DNA of 64,000 nt from CAZXGD01 sp046350455 (lineage in GTDB: Bacteria; Planctomycetota; Phycisphaerae; Phycisphaerales; SM1A02), in contig JAXMAM010000015.1 of the NCBI GenBank assembly GCA_046350455.1, positions 1 to 64,000 on the forward strand. The letters are read 5' to 3'. How positions within the stretch are numbered: the first letter of the stretch is position 1; every line of letters begins with the position of its first letter. Positions 51,388-60,849 of this stretch are shown in pieces. The position numbers and the translations under genes were made by a program. The notes under the pieces were generated by a model that saw only the letters and a program-made list of their open reading frames with translations, searched no databases and was not told the origin of the DNA.

Positions 51388-52749
51388 CTATTCAAAATCC
51401 TGATCCACCATCATGAAGCGGATTTCAGCCTCTGCAGCCACTTTTTCGCCCACCAGGGCGCGGGCGCGGACGGCCGCGCTGCGCGACGTGGCGCGCATGG
51501 TCTCAGCCTCGATAACCAGCTGGTCTCCAGGGGTGACAGCCTTGCGCAGCTTCACCTTGTCCAGCGAGAGCAGCACGGCCACCTTGCCGGTGTGCTCCAG
51601 GGTCTGGCTGAGCAGCAGGCCGCCCATCTGGGCCATGGCCTCCACGATGAGCACGCCGGGCATGATGGGCGTGCCTGGATAGTGCCCCTGGAAGAAGGGC
51701 TCGTTGATGGTGACGTTCTTCACGCCCACCGCGCGGCGGTTGCCCTCCAGCTCCAGCACGCGGTCCACCAGCAGCATGGGGAAGCGGTGGGGCATCAGGC
51801 GGCTGATGGCGCGCGCGTCCATGGCGCGGCCTTCCACCAGTGTGCGGGCCTGCCGCTCCTGGCGGATCAGGCGCACCAGCTTCATGCCCAGCTGCCGGTT
51901 CAGGCCGTGGCCGCTGCGGTTGGCCACCACCTGGCACTCCAGCGTGGCGCCCACCAGCGCCAGGTCGCCCAGCACGTCCAGGATCTTGTGGCGCACCGGC
52001 TCGTCGCTGAAGCGGTACTCGTTCTGGATGGGGCCATCGTCGCCAATCACCAGCACGTCGCGCGGTGTCAGGTGGCGGCACATTCCAGCGCCCCACAGCG
52101 CCTCCGCCTCCTCCTTCAGGCTGAAGGTGCGCGCGGGCGCGATGCGGCTGGCGTAGTCGTCGCGGGCAGGATCGAATCCAAGCGACTGGTGCGGAATGCG
52201 CGACGCGTTCCGTCCGTAGTCCAGGTCGTACAGCACGCGCATGCCGGCCGGGCTGTCCGCGGGCAGCGCAGCGATGGTGGCGTCGCCCTCGGTGACGATG
52301 ATGGGCGCTGTCACCTTGAACGTGCGCCGCGGCGCGTCCTGGTCTGCCAGGCCAGCGGCCAGGAGCGGCGTGACAAAGGGCATGGCGCTGCCGTCGCCGC
52401 AGGGGATCTCTGGCCCGTGCAGGCGGAGCAGGGCGTTGGTGATGCCCAGGCCAGCCAGGGCCGACATGCAGTGCTCCACCGTCTCGATGGACACTTCGCC
52501 AGCCTTCAGCGTGGTGCGGCGCGGGTTGGGCACCACATTGGTGACCAGCGCTGGGATCACCACGGGGCGGTCCAGGTCTGTGCGCTCAAAGACGATGCCG
52601 TGGTCAGGCGGCGCTGGCAGGATGGTGAGCGTGGCCTCGCGCCCCAGCATGAGGCCCTTGCCTGCGATGACAGCCTGCGCAGCCACCGTGCGCTGCCGGG
52701 GCGCGCCGCTGGGCACAGTGACAGTCTCGACGGCAGGGGCGGCGGTCAT
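51388..52749 (-). CDS. lpxC/fabZ: LpxC/FabZ bifunctional enzyme
   Basis: 453 residues. The LpxC part (about 20-300) has zinc ligands H93 (TVEHCMSAL), H254 and D258 (RHKILDVLGDL), with H281 (SGHGLN) in the active site. The FabZ part (about 310-453) begins LMPHRFPMLLVDRV and has catalytic H356 (FFQGHYPG) and E370 (VEAMAQMGG). LpxC deacetylates UDP-acyl-GlcNAc; FabZ dehydrates 3-hydroxyacyl-ACP. The fusion is known from Bacteroidetes, Chlorobi and planctomycetes. It overlaps lpxD by 4 bp. Confidence 0.95.
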   Translation of the reverse strand: MTAAPAVETVTVPSGAPRQRTVAAQAVIAGKGLMLGREATLTILPAPPDHGIVFERTDLDRPVVIPALVTNVVPNPRRTTLKAGEVSIETVEHCMSALAGLGITNALLRLHGPEIPCGDGSAMPFVTPLLAAGLADQDAPRRTFKVTAPIIVTEGDATIAALPADSPAGMRVLYDLDYGRNASRIPHQSLGFDPARDDYASRIAPARTFSLKEEAEALWGAGMCRHLTPRDVLVIGDDGPIQNEYRFSDEPVRHKILDVLGDLALVGATLECQVVANRSGHGLNRQLGMKLVRLIRQERQARTLVEGRAMDARAISRLMPHRFPMLLVDRVLELEGNRRAVGVKNVTINEPFFQGHYPGTPIMPGVLIVEAMAQMGGLLLSQTLEHTGKVAVLLSLDKVKLRKAVTPGDQLVIEAETMRATSRSAAVRARALVGEKVAAEAEIRFMMVDQDFE

Positions 52750-53813
52750 GGCTTGGCAGCAGAGTCGTCAAGCAGCTTGCGGATCTGCTTGGCCCAGTCA
52801 ACGAGCTTGCGAATGGTGGCCACCTCCCGCAAGGCAAGACGCACGTCCTGCGCAGGGTAGCCCCCCCATGTCTCGCCGGTGGGAATGTCGTTCATCACGG
52901 CGGCACGCGCGGCGATGCGCACGCGGTCACCGATGCGCAGGTGGTCCGCAAGGCCCACGCCGCCGCCGATGAGCACGCCATCGCCGATCTGCGTGCTGCC
53001 TGCCACGCCCACCTGGCCTGACAGCATGCACATGCGGCCGATGGACACGTTGTGCCCGATCTGCACCAGGTTGTCCAGTTTGCTGCCAGCACCGATGCGC
53101 GTGGCGCCGAACTTGCCGCGGTCAATGGTGGTGCAGCTTCCAATCTCCACCATGTCCTCCAGCACCACGTTGCCCAGGTGCGGCACGCGCACCACCGAGC
53201 GGCCATCCGCGCTGGGGCGGTAGCCGAAGCCGTCGCCGCCCACCACGCTGTTGGCGCCCAGGATGCAGCGCTGGCCCACCACGCAGCGCTCGCGCACCAC
53301 GGCGCCCGCATGCAGCGTGGTGTTGGCGCCGATTGATGCATCGGCGTACACCGACGCGTTGGCGTGCAGCACGCAGCCCTCGCCGATCACGGCGCGCTCC
53401 GCCACGTTGACGCCCGGACCCATGCGCACGTTGGCGCCCACGATGGCGGTGGAGTGCACGGTGGCAGCTGGGTGAATGCCTGGCTCTGGCACCACATCCG
53501 CCGGGGCAAAGCGCTCCAGCGCTGCGATCATGGCGTGATCTGCGTTGTCCACCACGATGAGCGCGCGGGTAGCGGCGTCGTGACCCGGCACGTCCACGCC
53601 GCGGGTGACTACCGCTGTGCCAGCGGCCGAAGCTGCCCAGCGGGCGGCGTGCACCGCGTCGCCGATGAAGGTGAGCTGCTCGCGGGTGGCTTCATGCAGG
53701 CTGTTCAGCCCGGTGATGGGCAGGTCTGCGCGGCCCACCAGCTCTGCGCCCAGGACTTGCGCCAGGGAGCCGCTGGTGAGGCCAAGGACTGCAGTGGCGG
53801 TTGCGGCGGTCAC
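52746..53813 (-). CDS. lpxD: LpxD, UDP-3-O-acylglucosamine N-acyltransferase
   Basis: 355 residues from a GTG at 53811-53813, which overlaps the stop of the OmpH gene. The N-terminal uridine-binding domain (ADLPITGLNSLHEATREQLTFI) is followed by beta-helix repeats with GIHPAATVHSTAIVGANVRMG, GGDGFGYRPSADG and LVQIGHNVSIGR (catalytic His). The C-terminal helix is WAKQIRKLL. It adds the second acyl chain in lipid A synthesis, after LpxC. Order in the operon is lpxD-lpxC/fabZ-lpxA. Confidence 0.95.
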   Translation of the reverse strand: MTAATATAVLGLTSGSLAQVLGAELVGRADLPITGLNSLHEATREQLTFIGDAVHAARWAASAAGTAVVTRGVDVPGHDAATRALIVVDNADHAMIAALERFAPADVVPEPGIHPAATVHSTAIVGANVRMGPGVNVAERAVIGEGCVLHANASVYADASIGANTTLHAGAVVRERCVVGQRCILGANSVVGGDGFGYRPSADGRSVVRVPHLGNVVLEDMVEIGSCTTIDRGKFGATRIGAGSKLDNLVQIGHNVSIGRMCMLSGQVGVAGSTQIGDGVLIGGGVGLADHLRIGDRVRIAARAAVMNDIPTGETWGGYPAQDVRLALREVATIRKLVDWAKQIRKLLDDSAAKP

Positions 53814-54487
53814 GGCTTGCCTGCACCGCCTGCGCCCGTGTTGCTGCCGGCGCTGGCGCCGCTGGCTGGCGCTGCGCCGCCGCCGCTGGCAGGCGCTGCG
53901 GGCAGCACGCCACCGCGCTTGACGAAGTCAGCGTCCATGCGCGCAATCACCGCGGCGGTGATGTCAAACTCCTCGGTGGCGTACAGGAACCGGCGCAGCG
54001 CCATCTGCTGCTTGGTGCCCTGCATGCCCGTGGGCTCGATGGCCGCCAGCGAGTCGTTCACCACCACGTAGTCCAGCTTGTTCTCCTTGGCCAGCGCGCC
54101 AGCCGCGGCCTTCACGTGCTCGTAGGTGTCGCGCAGCAGGGTGGCTGCCTGCGCTTCGGTCTTCAGCTTGGCGTAGTTCTCCTGCGCGCGCATGTTGGCC
54201 ACCGCGTCCTCCACCTTGCGCAGGGCGTCGTTGTAGGGCGGCGTGCCTGGCTTGTAGGAGTCCAGCTCTGCATTCAGGTCCTGCAGCTCCTGGCTCATGC
54301 GGGTGCGCTCGCGGGTGAACTCGTCCAGCGTGGCCTTCACCTTGGTGTCGTTGACCTTGACCTCTGCGGCCGTGGCGAACACCTTTTCGATGTCCACGTG
54401 CGCGACCACAGCAGGGCGGGAGGGGAAGACGGCTGCGGCTGCCAGCACCAGCGCGCCGGCACCAAGAATGGCGTATGAAAGCTTCAT
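53810..54487 (-). CDS. OmpH/Skp-family periplasmic chaperone, copy 2
   Basis: 225 residues from the ATG at 54485-54487. Signal-like segment (YAILGAGALVLAAAAVF), then VVAHVDIEKVFATAAEV. A long coiled coil of about 100 residues follows (DEFTRERTRMSQELQDLNAEL, RKVEDAVANMRAQENYAKLKTEAQ), ending in LDYVVVNDS and a Gly/Ala-rich tail. This is the Skp tentacle architecture. It holds unfolded outer-membrane proteins for BamA. Two homologous copies in a row are present; this is the more diverged one. Confidence 0.85.
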   Translation of the reverse strand: MKLSYAILGAGALVLAAAAVFPSRPAVVAHVDIEKVFATAAEVKVNDTKVKATLDEFTRERTRMSQELQDLNAELDSYKPGTPPYNDALRKVEDAVANMRAQENYAKLKTEAQAATLLRDTYEHVKAAAGALAKENKLDYVVVNDSLAAIEPTGMQGTKQQMALRRFLYATEEFDITAAVIARMDADFVKRGGVLPAAPASGGGAAPASGASAGSNTGAGGAGKP

Positions 54488-54515
54488 GGGGTGTTCCGGG
54501 TGTGTGGGTGCGTGA

Positions 54516-55262
54516 TCAGGGGCGTGTGCTGCTGCCGCCAGCGGGCGGCGTGGCGGGCGGTGTGCCAGCGGGTGTTCCACCTGCTGGGGCGCTGCCACCT
54601 GCCGGGGCCGTGCCCTTGGCGGGCGCGGCGGGCGCGCTGCCTGCAGCGGCCGTGCGGGCGTTGTTCATGCGGGTGATGAGGCGCGCGGTCACATCCAGCG
54701 TCTTGTTGGCGTAGAGCACGCGGCGGCGCATGATCTGCTCCTGCGCCTGCTGCTCCTGCGGCATCTGCGAATCGCGCCGCAGGATCAGGTCGGTCACGCT
54801 GTCGTTCACCAGCACCAGGTCGTAGCCCTCTGCGGCAGCCAGCTTCTCCGATTCCTCGCGGATGTGCTTGTAGATGCTCTGCCACATGAGCGCACGCTCG
54901 CGGTCAATCTCGGCCTGCTTGAAGTTGGACCACTCGTCCAGCTGCAGCTTCTTCAGCGCGAACATGTCACGGGTGGCCTGCTTCTCCGCGTCGGTGCCCT
55001 TGTCTGCCTTGCCGGCCAGCTCCTCCAGCTCCTTCTTCCGCGTGGCCAGCTCTGCCTGGATGCGCTGGGCCAGCGCGTTGATGGTCACCTCAAAGTCGCT
55101 CTTCTCGTTCAGCTTGTCAATCAGCTGGATGATGTCCACCGTGGCCACAGTGATGGGCGGCGGTGCATACCGGGGCGCGGCCAGGGCGGAGTAGGCCACC
55201 GAGACGGCAAGCGCAGCAGAAGCGGCCAAGGTGGCCGGAAGCAGTCGGCGGAATGTGCTCAT
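54516..55262 (-). CDS. OmpH/Skp-family periplasmic chaperone, copy 1
   Basis: 248 residues. The signal peptide (LAASAALAVSVAYSALA) leads to ITVATVDIIQLIDKLNEKSDFEV, the OmpH start. A coiled coil follows (ALAQRIQAELATRKKELEEL, RDMFALKKLQLDEWSNFKQAEIDRER), then a YDLVLVNDSVTD strand and a repetitive Pro/Gly/Ala tail. It lies 21 bp after bamA. Both chaperones have low-complexity tails not found in E. coli Skp. Confidence 0.88.
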   Translation of the reverse strand: MSTFRRLLPATLAASAALAVSVAYSALAAPRYAPPPITVATVDIIQLIDKLNEKSDFEVTINALAQRIQAELATRKKELEELAGKADKGTDAEKQATRDMFALKKLQLDEWSNFKQAEIDRERALMWQSIYKHIREESEKLAAAEGYDLVLVNDSVTDLILRRDSQMPQEQQAQEQIMRRRVLYANKTLDVTARLITRMNNARTAAAGSAPAAPAKGTAPAGGSAPAGGTPAGTPPATPPAGGSSTRP

Positions 55263-55283
55263 TCCGGGATTGTACGCGTTCCG

Positions 55284-57755
55284 CTAGAAGGGCAGGTCCA
55301 GCGTGAAGCTGAAGATCTGCTCGCCGTCCTTCTTCTGCTTCAGCACCGGGAAGCCCAGGTCCAGCGCGATGGGCGCCTGGCCGAACTGCGGGATGTACAG
55401 GCGCAGACCAGCGCCCACGCCCACGCGGTAGGCGCCAAACCACTGGTCGTCGTTCACCGTGCCGCTGTCCACGAAGGCCACCATGGACACGAACTCGCCG
55501 AACAGCGGGATCTCGTACTGCGCGCCGGCGAAGAACATGAACTGTCCGCCGATGGGGTCGCTGGTCTGCTTGGTTGGGTTGTTCAGCGTGCCCACGGCCT
55601 TGGGGCTCACCGTGCGGAAGTCGAAGCCGCGCAGCGACCGGCCGCCCAGGTAGTAGCGCTCGAACACGGGCGCGTCGCTGGAGAAGATGTAGCCGATGTT
55701 GGACTTCAGGCGCAGCACCTGCTTGCGGCCCAGGAAGTCCTCGTAGGTGGTGAAGAACTGCGTGATGCCGGCGCCCACCTGCGGGTAGGTGTAGTCGCCG
55801 CCGAACGCGCCGTGATAGGAGGCGTCGAACTCGATCTGCGAGCCACGCGAGGGCCGGTTGACGTTGTCCACCTCGGTGCGCGTGATCATGGCGCCCAGCA
55901 CGCTGATGTAGCTGGGGCCGCGCTGGTTGTAGATCTCGATGGGCGTCTTGCCGTCGAAGTTGTACAGCTTGACGTTCTCCAGGCGCGGCGTGACGGAGAG
56001 GCCCCAGAAGTCGCCGATCTTGGTGCTCACGCTGAAGATGCCGCTCAGGCGCTGTTCGTCGTAGTTCTCCCACACACGCGTGCGGTACGCCAGGCTGGCG
56101 CTGCCGCCGACGTCGCTCTCGAACAGGTGCGGTTCGGCGAATGCGATGGTGTAGTTGCTGACCTCGATACCAGGCTGGATGGCCAGGCGGAAGGTCTGCC
56201 CAGCGCCGCGGAAGGCACGGCCGGTGAAGAACTCCTCCCACGTCTCCGGCCAGTCGGCGATGTCAAAGTTGGTCTGCGTGACGCTGATGTCGCCAAAGAA
56301 GCCAGAGTCGCTGCCTGCGCCCACGCCAAAGTTCACGCTGCCGGTCTGCTTCTCCTTCACCTCCACCAGCACGTCGCGCGTGTTGGGGTCGTCCTCCTGC
56401 GGCAACTGCGCGGTCACGCGGGGCTCGCGGAAGATGCCGGTCTGATCCAGGCGCTTCTCGGTGTTCTTGAACTCGCGCCCGTCCAGCGGGCGGCCTGGCT
56501 GGATGCGGGCCAGCCGGCGGATCACCTTGTCGCGGGTCAGGAAGTTCCCCTGGATGTAGACGATGCCGGTGTTGAACTCCTCGCCTTCGGTGACATAGAT
56601 CAGCATGTCCACTTCTGGCGTCTCGCCCACGCGGACGTAGGTGTTGCCCACCCGCACGTCAATGAAGCCCATCACCTGATAGGCCTGCTCGATGTTCTTG
56701 GTGGTCTTGTCAATCAGGTTCTTCTGATAGAAGTCGCCGCGCTGGATGATGCACAGGTTGACGATCTGCTCGGTGGTGAACACCTTCAGCGGCTGGCCTT
56801 GCTCGCCGCTGACCACGATGTTGCGCAGGCGGTACTGGCGGCCTTCGGACACCACGAACACCACCTTGGCCTCGGACTGGTCGCGGTTGAGCTCCACGTG
56901 GCGGTCCACGCGCACGTCCACGAACCCGCGGTCCTTGTAGAAGCGGTCCAGCGCCGCCACGTCGTCAATCAGCATCTCGTGGTCCAGCTCGCCCTTGCGG
57001 AACAGGAACACCCACGGCTTGGTCTTGATCTGCGCGCCCAGCTCGTCGGCGGTGAAGTTCTGGTTGCCCACGAACTCCACCTCGCGGATGCGCACGCGCG
57101 GACCCTCCACGATGCGGAAGATCAGGATGCCATCGTCCTTCAGGCGCTTCTCGTCAACGCGCACCTCGGCCAGGTAGTTGCCCTTGCCGCGGTACAGCTC
57201 CTTGATGCGCAGCACGGACTGCTCCAGCAGGAAGTCGTCGCGCGACGCACCCGCCACCAGCGGCACGGTCTTCTTCAGCTCCTGGTCTGTCACCAGGGTG
57301 TTGCCCACGAACTGGATGTCGCGCACGATGGCCTGCTCCTCCACCGCGTACGTCACCTCCACAGAGCCATCCGGCATCAGCGTGGCGTCCGCCGACACCA
57401 CCTCAAAATGGCCCAGGCGGTACAGCGTGCTGACGTCCGCGCGCACCACCTTGGAGTCGTAGGGCTGACCAGCGGCCAGGCGGAGGTTGTTGCGCACCTC
57501 CTGCTCGGTCACGCGGTTGAGGCCCTTGATGACCACGCGGCTCACCGGGCGGTCCGAGAGCGTCTCGTCATCCACCTGCTGCGGTGCAGCGCGGGCCACG
57601 CTGGCCACCAGCAGCGCGGCGGCCAGCGCCAGCAGTGAGAGGGACCTCCCCAGGCATTTCCAGAGGCGCCACCACGCGCCGCCAGGCGCTGGGCCCACCG
57701 GGCGGCGCTTGGTCTCGCGACCGCATGTGGGGGGCGTGACTGGGCAGGCGGACAT
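55284..57755 (-). CDS. bamA: BamA, outer-membrane protein assembly factor
   Basis: 823 residues from the ATG at 57753-57755. The signal segment (SLSLLALAAALLVASVARA) starts near residue 38, so the first 35 residues are an unusually long n-region; an internal GTG may be the true start. Five POTRA domains follow (VSRVVIKGLNRVTEQEVRNNL; VRDIQFVGNTLVTDQEL; IREVEFVGNQNFTADEL; YRLRNIVVSG; and one in TGIVYIQGN). The C-terminal barrel has YYLGGRSLRGFDF (the VRGF/Y-like loop) and ends FTLDLPF. It inserts barrel proteins in the outer membrane. First gene of the lipid A/Skp operon. Confidence 0.95.
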   Translation of the reverse strand: MSACPVTPPTCGRETKRRPVGPAPGGAWWRLWKCLGRSLSLLALAAALLVASVARAAPQQVDDETLSDRPVSRVVIKGLNRVTEQEVRNNLRLAAGQPYDSKVVRADVSTLYRLGHFEVVSADATLMPDGSVEVTYAVEEQAIVRDIQFVGNTLVTDQELKKTVPLVAGASRDDFLLEQSVLRIKELYRGKGNYLAEVRVDEKRLKDDGILIFRIVEGPRVRIREVEFVGNQNFTADELGAQIKTKPWVFLFRKGELDHEMLIDDVAALDRFYKDRGFVDVRVDRHVELNRDQSEAKVVFVVSEGRQYRLRNIVVSGEQGQPLKVFTTEQIVNLCIIQRGDFYQKNLIDKTTKNIEQAYQVMGFIDVRVGNTYVRVGETPEVDMLIYVTEGEEFNTGIVYIQGNFLTRDKVIRRLARIQPGRPLDGREFKNTEKRLDQTGIFREPRVTAQLPQEDDPNTRDVLVEVKEKQTGSVNFGVGAGSDSGFFGDISVTQTNFDIADWPETWEEFFTGRAFRGAGQTFRLAIQPGIEVSNYTIAFAEPHLFESDVGGSASLAYRTRVWENYDEQRLSGIFSVSTKIGDFWGLSVTPRLENVKLYNFDGKTPIEIYNQRGPSYISVLGAMITRTEVDNVNRPSRGSQIEFDASYHGAFGGDYTYPQVGAGITQFFTTYEDFLGRKQVLRLKSNIGYIFSSDAPVFERYYLGGRSLRGFDFRTVSPKAVGTLNNPTKQTSDPIGGQFMFFAGAQYEIPLFGEFVSMVAFVDSGTVNDDQWFGAYRVGVGAGLRLYIPQFGQAPIALDLGFPVLKQKKDGEQIFSFTLDLPF

Positions 57756-57812
57756 CGTGCGCGCACAGCGTATCCGCGGCCCATGGCATCGGCTACCCTT
57801 GGGGAACGCGCC

Positions 57813-58979
57813 ATGACACACGCCACGCTCAGCCGTACTCCCTTCTACCAGTGGAACGCCCAGCATGGGGCCAAGTTCGTCGACTTCGTGGGATGGGAGA
57901 TGCCCATCTCCTACGGGTCCATCCTGGATGAGCACCATGCGTGCCGCACCAGCGGCGGCTTCTTCGACGTGAGCCACATGGGCCGCGTGCGCTTCACCGG
58001 GCGACACGCGCGGCGCTTCCTGGACCACGTGTGCACGCGCCAGATCATGGGCATGCTGCGCGGGATGGTGCGCTACAGCCTGGTGTGCAACGAGCGCGGC
58101 GGCGTGCGCGACGACGTGCTGGTGTACTGCTACGACGAAGACGACTACCTGATGGTGTGCAACGCCTCCAACCGCCTGAAGCTGCTGGACTGGTTCCGCG
58201 GCGTGAAGGAGCGCGAAAACATGACCTTTGCCATGGAGGACCAGACCATGGACACCGCCATGGCTGCCATCCAGGGGCCCAAGGTCATGGAGATCGTGGC
58301 CACCATGAGCCGCGAGATCCCCACGCTGAAGCGCTACCGCTTTGCGGAGAAGAGCCTGCTGGTGGCCAAGCTCACCGTGAGCCGCACGGGCTACACCGGC
58401 GAGGACGGCGTGGAGGTCATCATGGGCTCCACAGTGGCGAAGTTCGTGCTGCCCATGCTGCTGCGCGAGAAGCAGGGCGTGACCAGCCTGGTGAAGCCAG
58501 TGGGCCTGGGCGCGCGCGACACGCTCCGCACCGAGGCCAGCATGCCGCTGTACGGCCACGAGATCACCGAGGACATCGACCCGTTGAGCGCTGGCCTGGA
58601 ATTTGCCGTCAAGCTGGACAAGGGCGAAGGCGACGATCGCGAGGGCCGCTTCATCGGCCAGGACGCGCTGCAGAAGCTGAAGCGCGAGGGCACCAAGCAC
58701 CGCCTGGTGGGCTTTGAGGTGGAGGGCCGGCGCGCCGCGCGGCAGGGCATGAGCATCTGGCGCGGCGGCGAGCACGTGGGCCACGTGACCAGCGGCAGCC
58801 TGAGCCCCACGCTGGACAAGGTCATCGCCATGGGCTACGTGCCCACGGAGCTGAGCGCGCACGGCATGGAGTTTGAGATTGACCTGGGCAAGGCGCGCAC
58901 CGCAGCGCGCGTGGTGCCCATGCCGTTCTACAACCCCGTGCGGAAGCCAGAGAAGGCAGCAGCGCCCGCCACCACCTGA
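57813..58979 (+). CDS. gcvT: GcvT-family aminomethyltransferase
   Basis: 388 residues from ATG 57813, which matches the family start (RTPFYQWNAQHGAKFVDFVGWEMPISY); an ATG at 57783 is less fitting. The conserved folate-binding landmarks are present: FFDVSHMGRVRFTG, MVRYSLVCNERGGVRDDVLVY, RTGYTGEDGVEV and GLGARDTLRTEASMPLYGHE. It is the T-protein of the glycine cleavage system. No gcvH or gcvP is adjacent, so the other subunits are elsewhere. Divergent from bamA. No glycine riboswitch fits in the 57 bp between them. Confidence 0.9.
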   Translation: MTHATLSRTPFYQWNAQHGAKFVDFVGWEMPISYGSILDEHHACRTSGGFFDVSHMGRVRFTGRHARRFLDHVCTRQIMGMLRGMVRYSLVCNERGGVRDDVLVYCYDEDDYLMVCNASNRLKLLDWFRGVKERENMTFAMEDQTMDTAMAAIQGPKVMEIVATMSREIPTLKRYRFAEKSLLVAKLTVSRTGYTGEDGVEVIMGSTVAKFVLPMLLREKQGVTSLVKPVGLGARDTLRTEASMPLYGHEITEDIDPLSAGLEFAVKLDKGEGDDREGRFIGQDALQKLKREGTKHRLVGFEVEGRRAARQGMSIWRGGEHVGHVTSGSLSPTLDKVIAMGYVPTELSAHGMEFEIDLGKARTAARVVPMPFYNPVRKPEKAAAPATT

Positions 58980-59016
58980 CGGCGCGCAGCACACCCGGTT
59001 CTGGTTACGCCAGTGC

Positions 59017-59928
59017 TCAGCACTCGCCCTTGCGGCGGCGGCCCGGGCGCTTGCGCTTGGGCTCTTCCTCGCAGGCGTTTTCCCGGAAGAACCGGCTGGG
59101 CCGGTCGTCAGTCAGCTGCTGCTGCAGCTTGCGCAGCGCCTCCACCTCGATCTGGCGGACACGCTCGCGGGTCAGGCCCACTTCTGCTCCGATCTGCTTC
59201 AGCGTGAGCGGCTCGTGGCCCTCCAGGCCAAAGCGCAGGCGCAGCACGCGGGCGTCGCGCTCGTCAATCGAGTCCAGGAGGCGCAGGATCACCTGGAAGT
59301 CCTCGCGGCGCTCCACGTCCTGCTCGGGCGCTTCGTGCCGCGTGTCCTCGAACATGTCGCCAAAGTCCACGCTCTCGCCGTCGTCCTTCACGGGCGCCTG
59401 GCTGGGAGCGTGATAGGCCTTCACCGCGCGCTTGACGATGAGCAGCTTCTTGATGGGAAGCTTCATCTCCTTGCTGAGCTCCAGCATGGAGGGGGCGCGG
59501 CCCAGGCGTTCTTCCAGCTTGCGCGAGGCTTCCTTCCAGCGCGCGATCAGCTCCACCATGTACGCCGGAATGTGGATGGGCTGCACCGCGTTGATCAGCG
59601 TGCGCTTGATGGCCTGCTTGATCCACCAGCTGGCGTAGGTGCTGAAGCGCGCGCCCTGCGCCGGATCAAAGCCCTCGACAGCCTTGATCAGTCCGATGTT
59701 GCCTTCCTCGATGAGGTCGCTGAGCGGCAGGCCCCGGTGCGCGTAGTTCTTGCTGATGCTGATGACCAGGCGGAGGTTGGCCTTGATCATGCGCTCCTTG
59801 GAGGCGGGGCATTCATCGTTGATGATGCGCCACCCGAGCTCCTTCTCCTCCTCGGGAGTGAGAAGCCTCTCCTCATTGATCTCTCTCAGGTAGAGCTGGA
59901 GCTCGCTTTGGACTCCGGGCCGCGCCAT
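59017..59928 (-). CDS. Sigma-70 family RNA polymerase sigma factor (RpoD/RpoS-like)
   Basis: 303 residues from the ATG at 59926-59928. Region 1.2 is LQLYLREINEERLLTPEEEKELG. Region 2 has IKANLRLVISISKNYAHRGLPLSDLIEEGNIGLIKAVEGFDP and RFSTYASWWIKQAIKRTLI. Region 3 is RLGRAPSMLELSKEM, and region 4 is DARVLRLRFGLEG...LTLKQIGAEVGLTRERVRQIEVEALRKL. The N-terminus is short, without a long region 1.1, so this is a group 2/3 or compact primary-like sigma factor. The C-terminal tail is Lys/Arg/Glu-rich. The 144 bp before it hold the divergent start of the UVR-motif gene. Confidence 0.93.
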   Translation of the reverse strand: MARPGVQSELQLYLREINEERLLTPEEEKELGWRIINDECPASKERMIKANLRLVISISKNYAHRGLPLSDLIEEGNIGLIKAVEGFDPAQGARFSTYASWWIKQAIKRTLINAVQPIHIPAYMVELIARWKEASRKLEERLGRAPSMLELSKEMKLPIKKLLIVKRAVKAYHAPSQAPVKDDGESVDFGDMFEDTRHEAPEQDVERREDFQVILRLLDSIDERDARVLRLRFGLEGHEPLTLKQIGAEVGLTRERVRQIEVEALRKLQQQLTDDRPSRFFRENACEEEPKRKRPGRRRKGEC

Positions 59929-60072
59929 GGCACCTCGCGTACAGCGGAACATCCCTTGCGGTACCGCGCAGGGGGCTGTTCATGGTACGCACCCTTCGGG
60001 CATCCGCAAGGGGTCCAATGGCTCAGATTCGGAGTGGAGGGATTGTTCCGTGTGGTATAGGGTTGAGAACCA

Positions 60073-60837
60073 ATGAAGGACGGATTGGACGAGTTTCTGG
60101 CCTCCTGGCCCTACGAGGGCGGCAGGCCCAATGTTCGGATCGTGCTGCTGGACGGCGGCGTGCGGGTGGTGCAGGTGCGCCTGGAGCTGGGGGCGCTGCA
60201 GATGCACCTGGATGGCCGGCCAGACGGGCAGCGGCCCCATGGCGCAGGAACCCTTCTGGAATGGCACGAAAGCCGCCTGGAGGAGCATCGGAAGAGGTTT
60301 GGGACCGATCAGGGGTTTGGGCTCACCTCGGAGGAGTGCGACGCCCTGCGGGCAGAGGGGGTGCAGGTCTACCAGCGCTACTCGGCCCTCTTTGCGCTGG
60401 ATGAACACTCACTGGTGACGCGGGACACAGAACGCAACCTTCGCTTGTTCGACTTCTGCCAAAACTATGCATTGAGTCATGCAGATCGCAGCGCATTGGA
60501 GCCGTACCGGCCCTTTGTGCTCATGATGCGCGGCCGAGCGCAGGCCAGCCTGGCCATGCAGGAGGGCCGTGCAGCGGACGCGCTGGCTGCGCTGGACACA
60601 GCGCTCCTCCAGATCAAGGCGCACTACGAGCGCGCGGGCGCACCAGGCGCCATGGACCATTCCAACGAGGTGGCCATGCTGCGCTCCATGCGCAACGCGC
60701 TGGTGCCGCGCCTGCCCATGGGCGAACGCGCCGAACTGGAGGCGCGTCTGGCCGCGGCGGTGGCTGCGGAGAACTATCGCCTGGCTGCCATCCTGCGCGA
60801 TGAGCTGCGCGCGCTGGACGACCGGCCCAAGGCGTGA
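60073..60837 (+). CDS. UVR-motif protein
   Basis: 254 residues. The C-terminal LEARLAAAVAAENYRLAAILRDELRAL is a UvrB/UvrC (UVR) motif, a helical pair used for protein-protein contacts, also found in McsA-type and heat-shock-linked proteins. The N-terminal part has a beta-rich segment (VRIVLLDGGVRVVQVRLELGALQMHLDG) and a helical middle (ALEPYRPFVLMMRGRAQASLAMQEGRAADALAALD) like TPR helices. No catalytic motif is seen. It is divergent from the sigma factor gene. Role unknown; regulatory adaptor is one possibility. Confidence 0.7.
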   Translation: MKDGLDEFLASWPYEGGRPNVRIVLLDGGVRVVQVRLELGALQMHLDGRPDGQRPHGAGTLLEWHESRLEEHRKRFGTDQGFGLTSEECDALRAEGVQVYQRYSALFALDEHSLVTRDTERNLRLFDFCQNYALSHADRSALEPYRPFVLMMRGRAQASLAMQEGRAADALAALDTALLQIKAHYERAGAPGAMDHSNEVAMLRSMRNALVPRLPMGERAELEARLAAAVAAENYRLAAILRDELRALDDRPKA

Positions 60838-60849
60838 CGTGCGCTGGAC

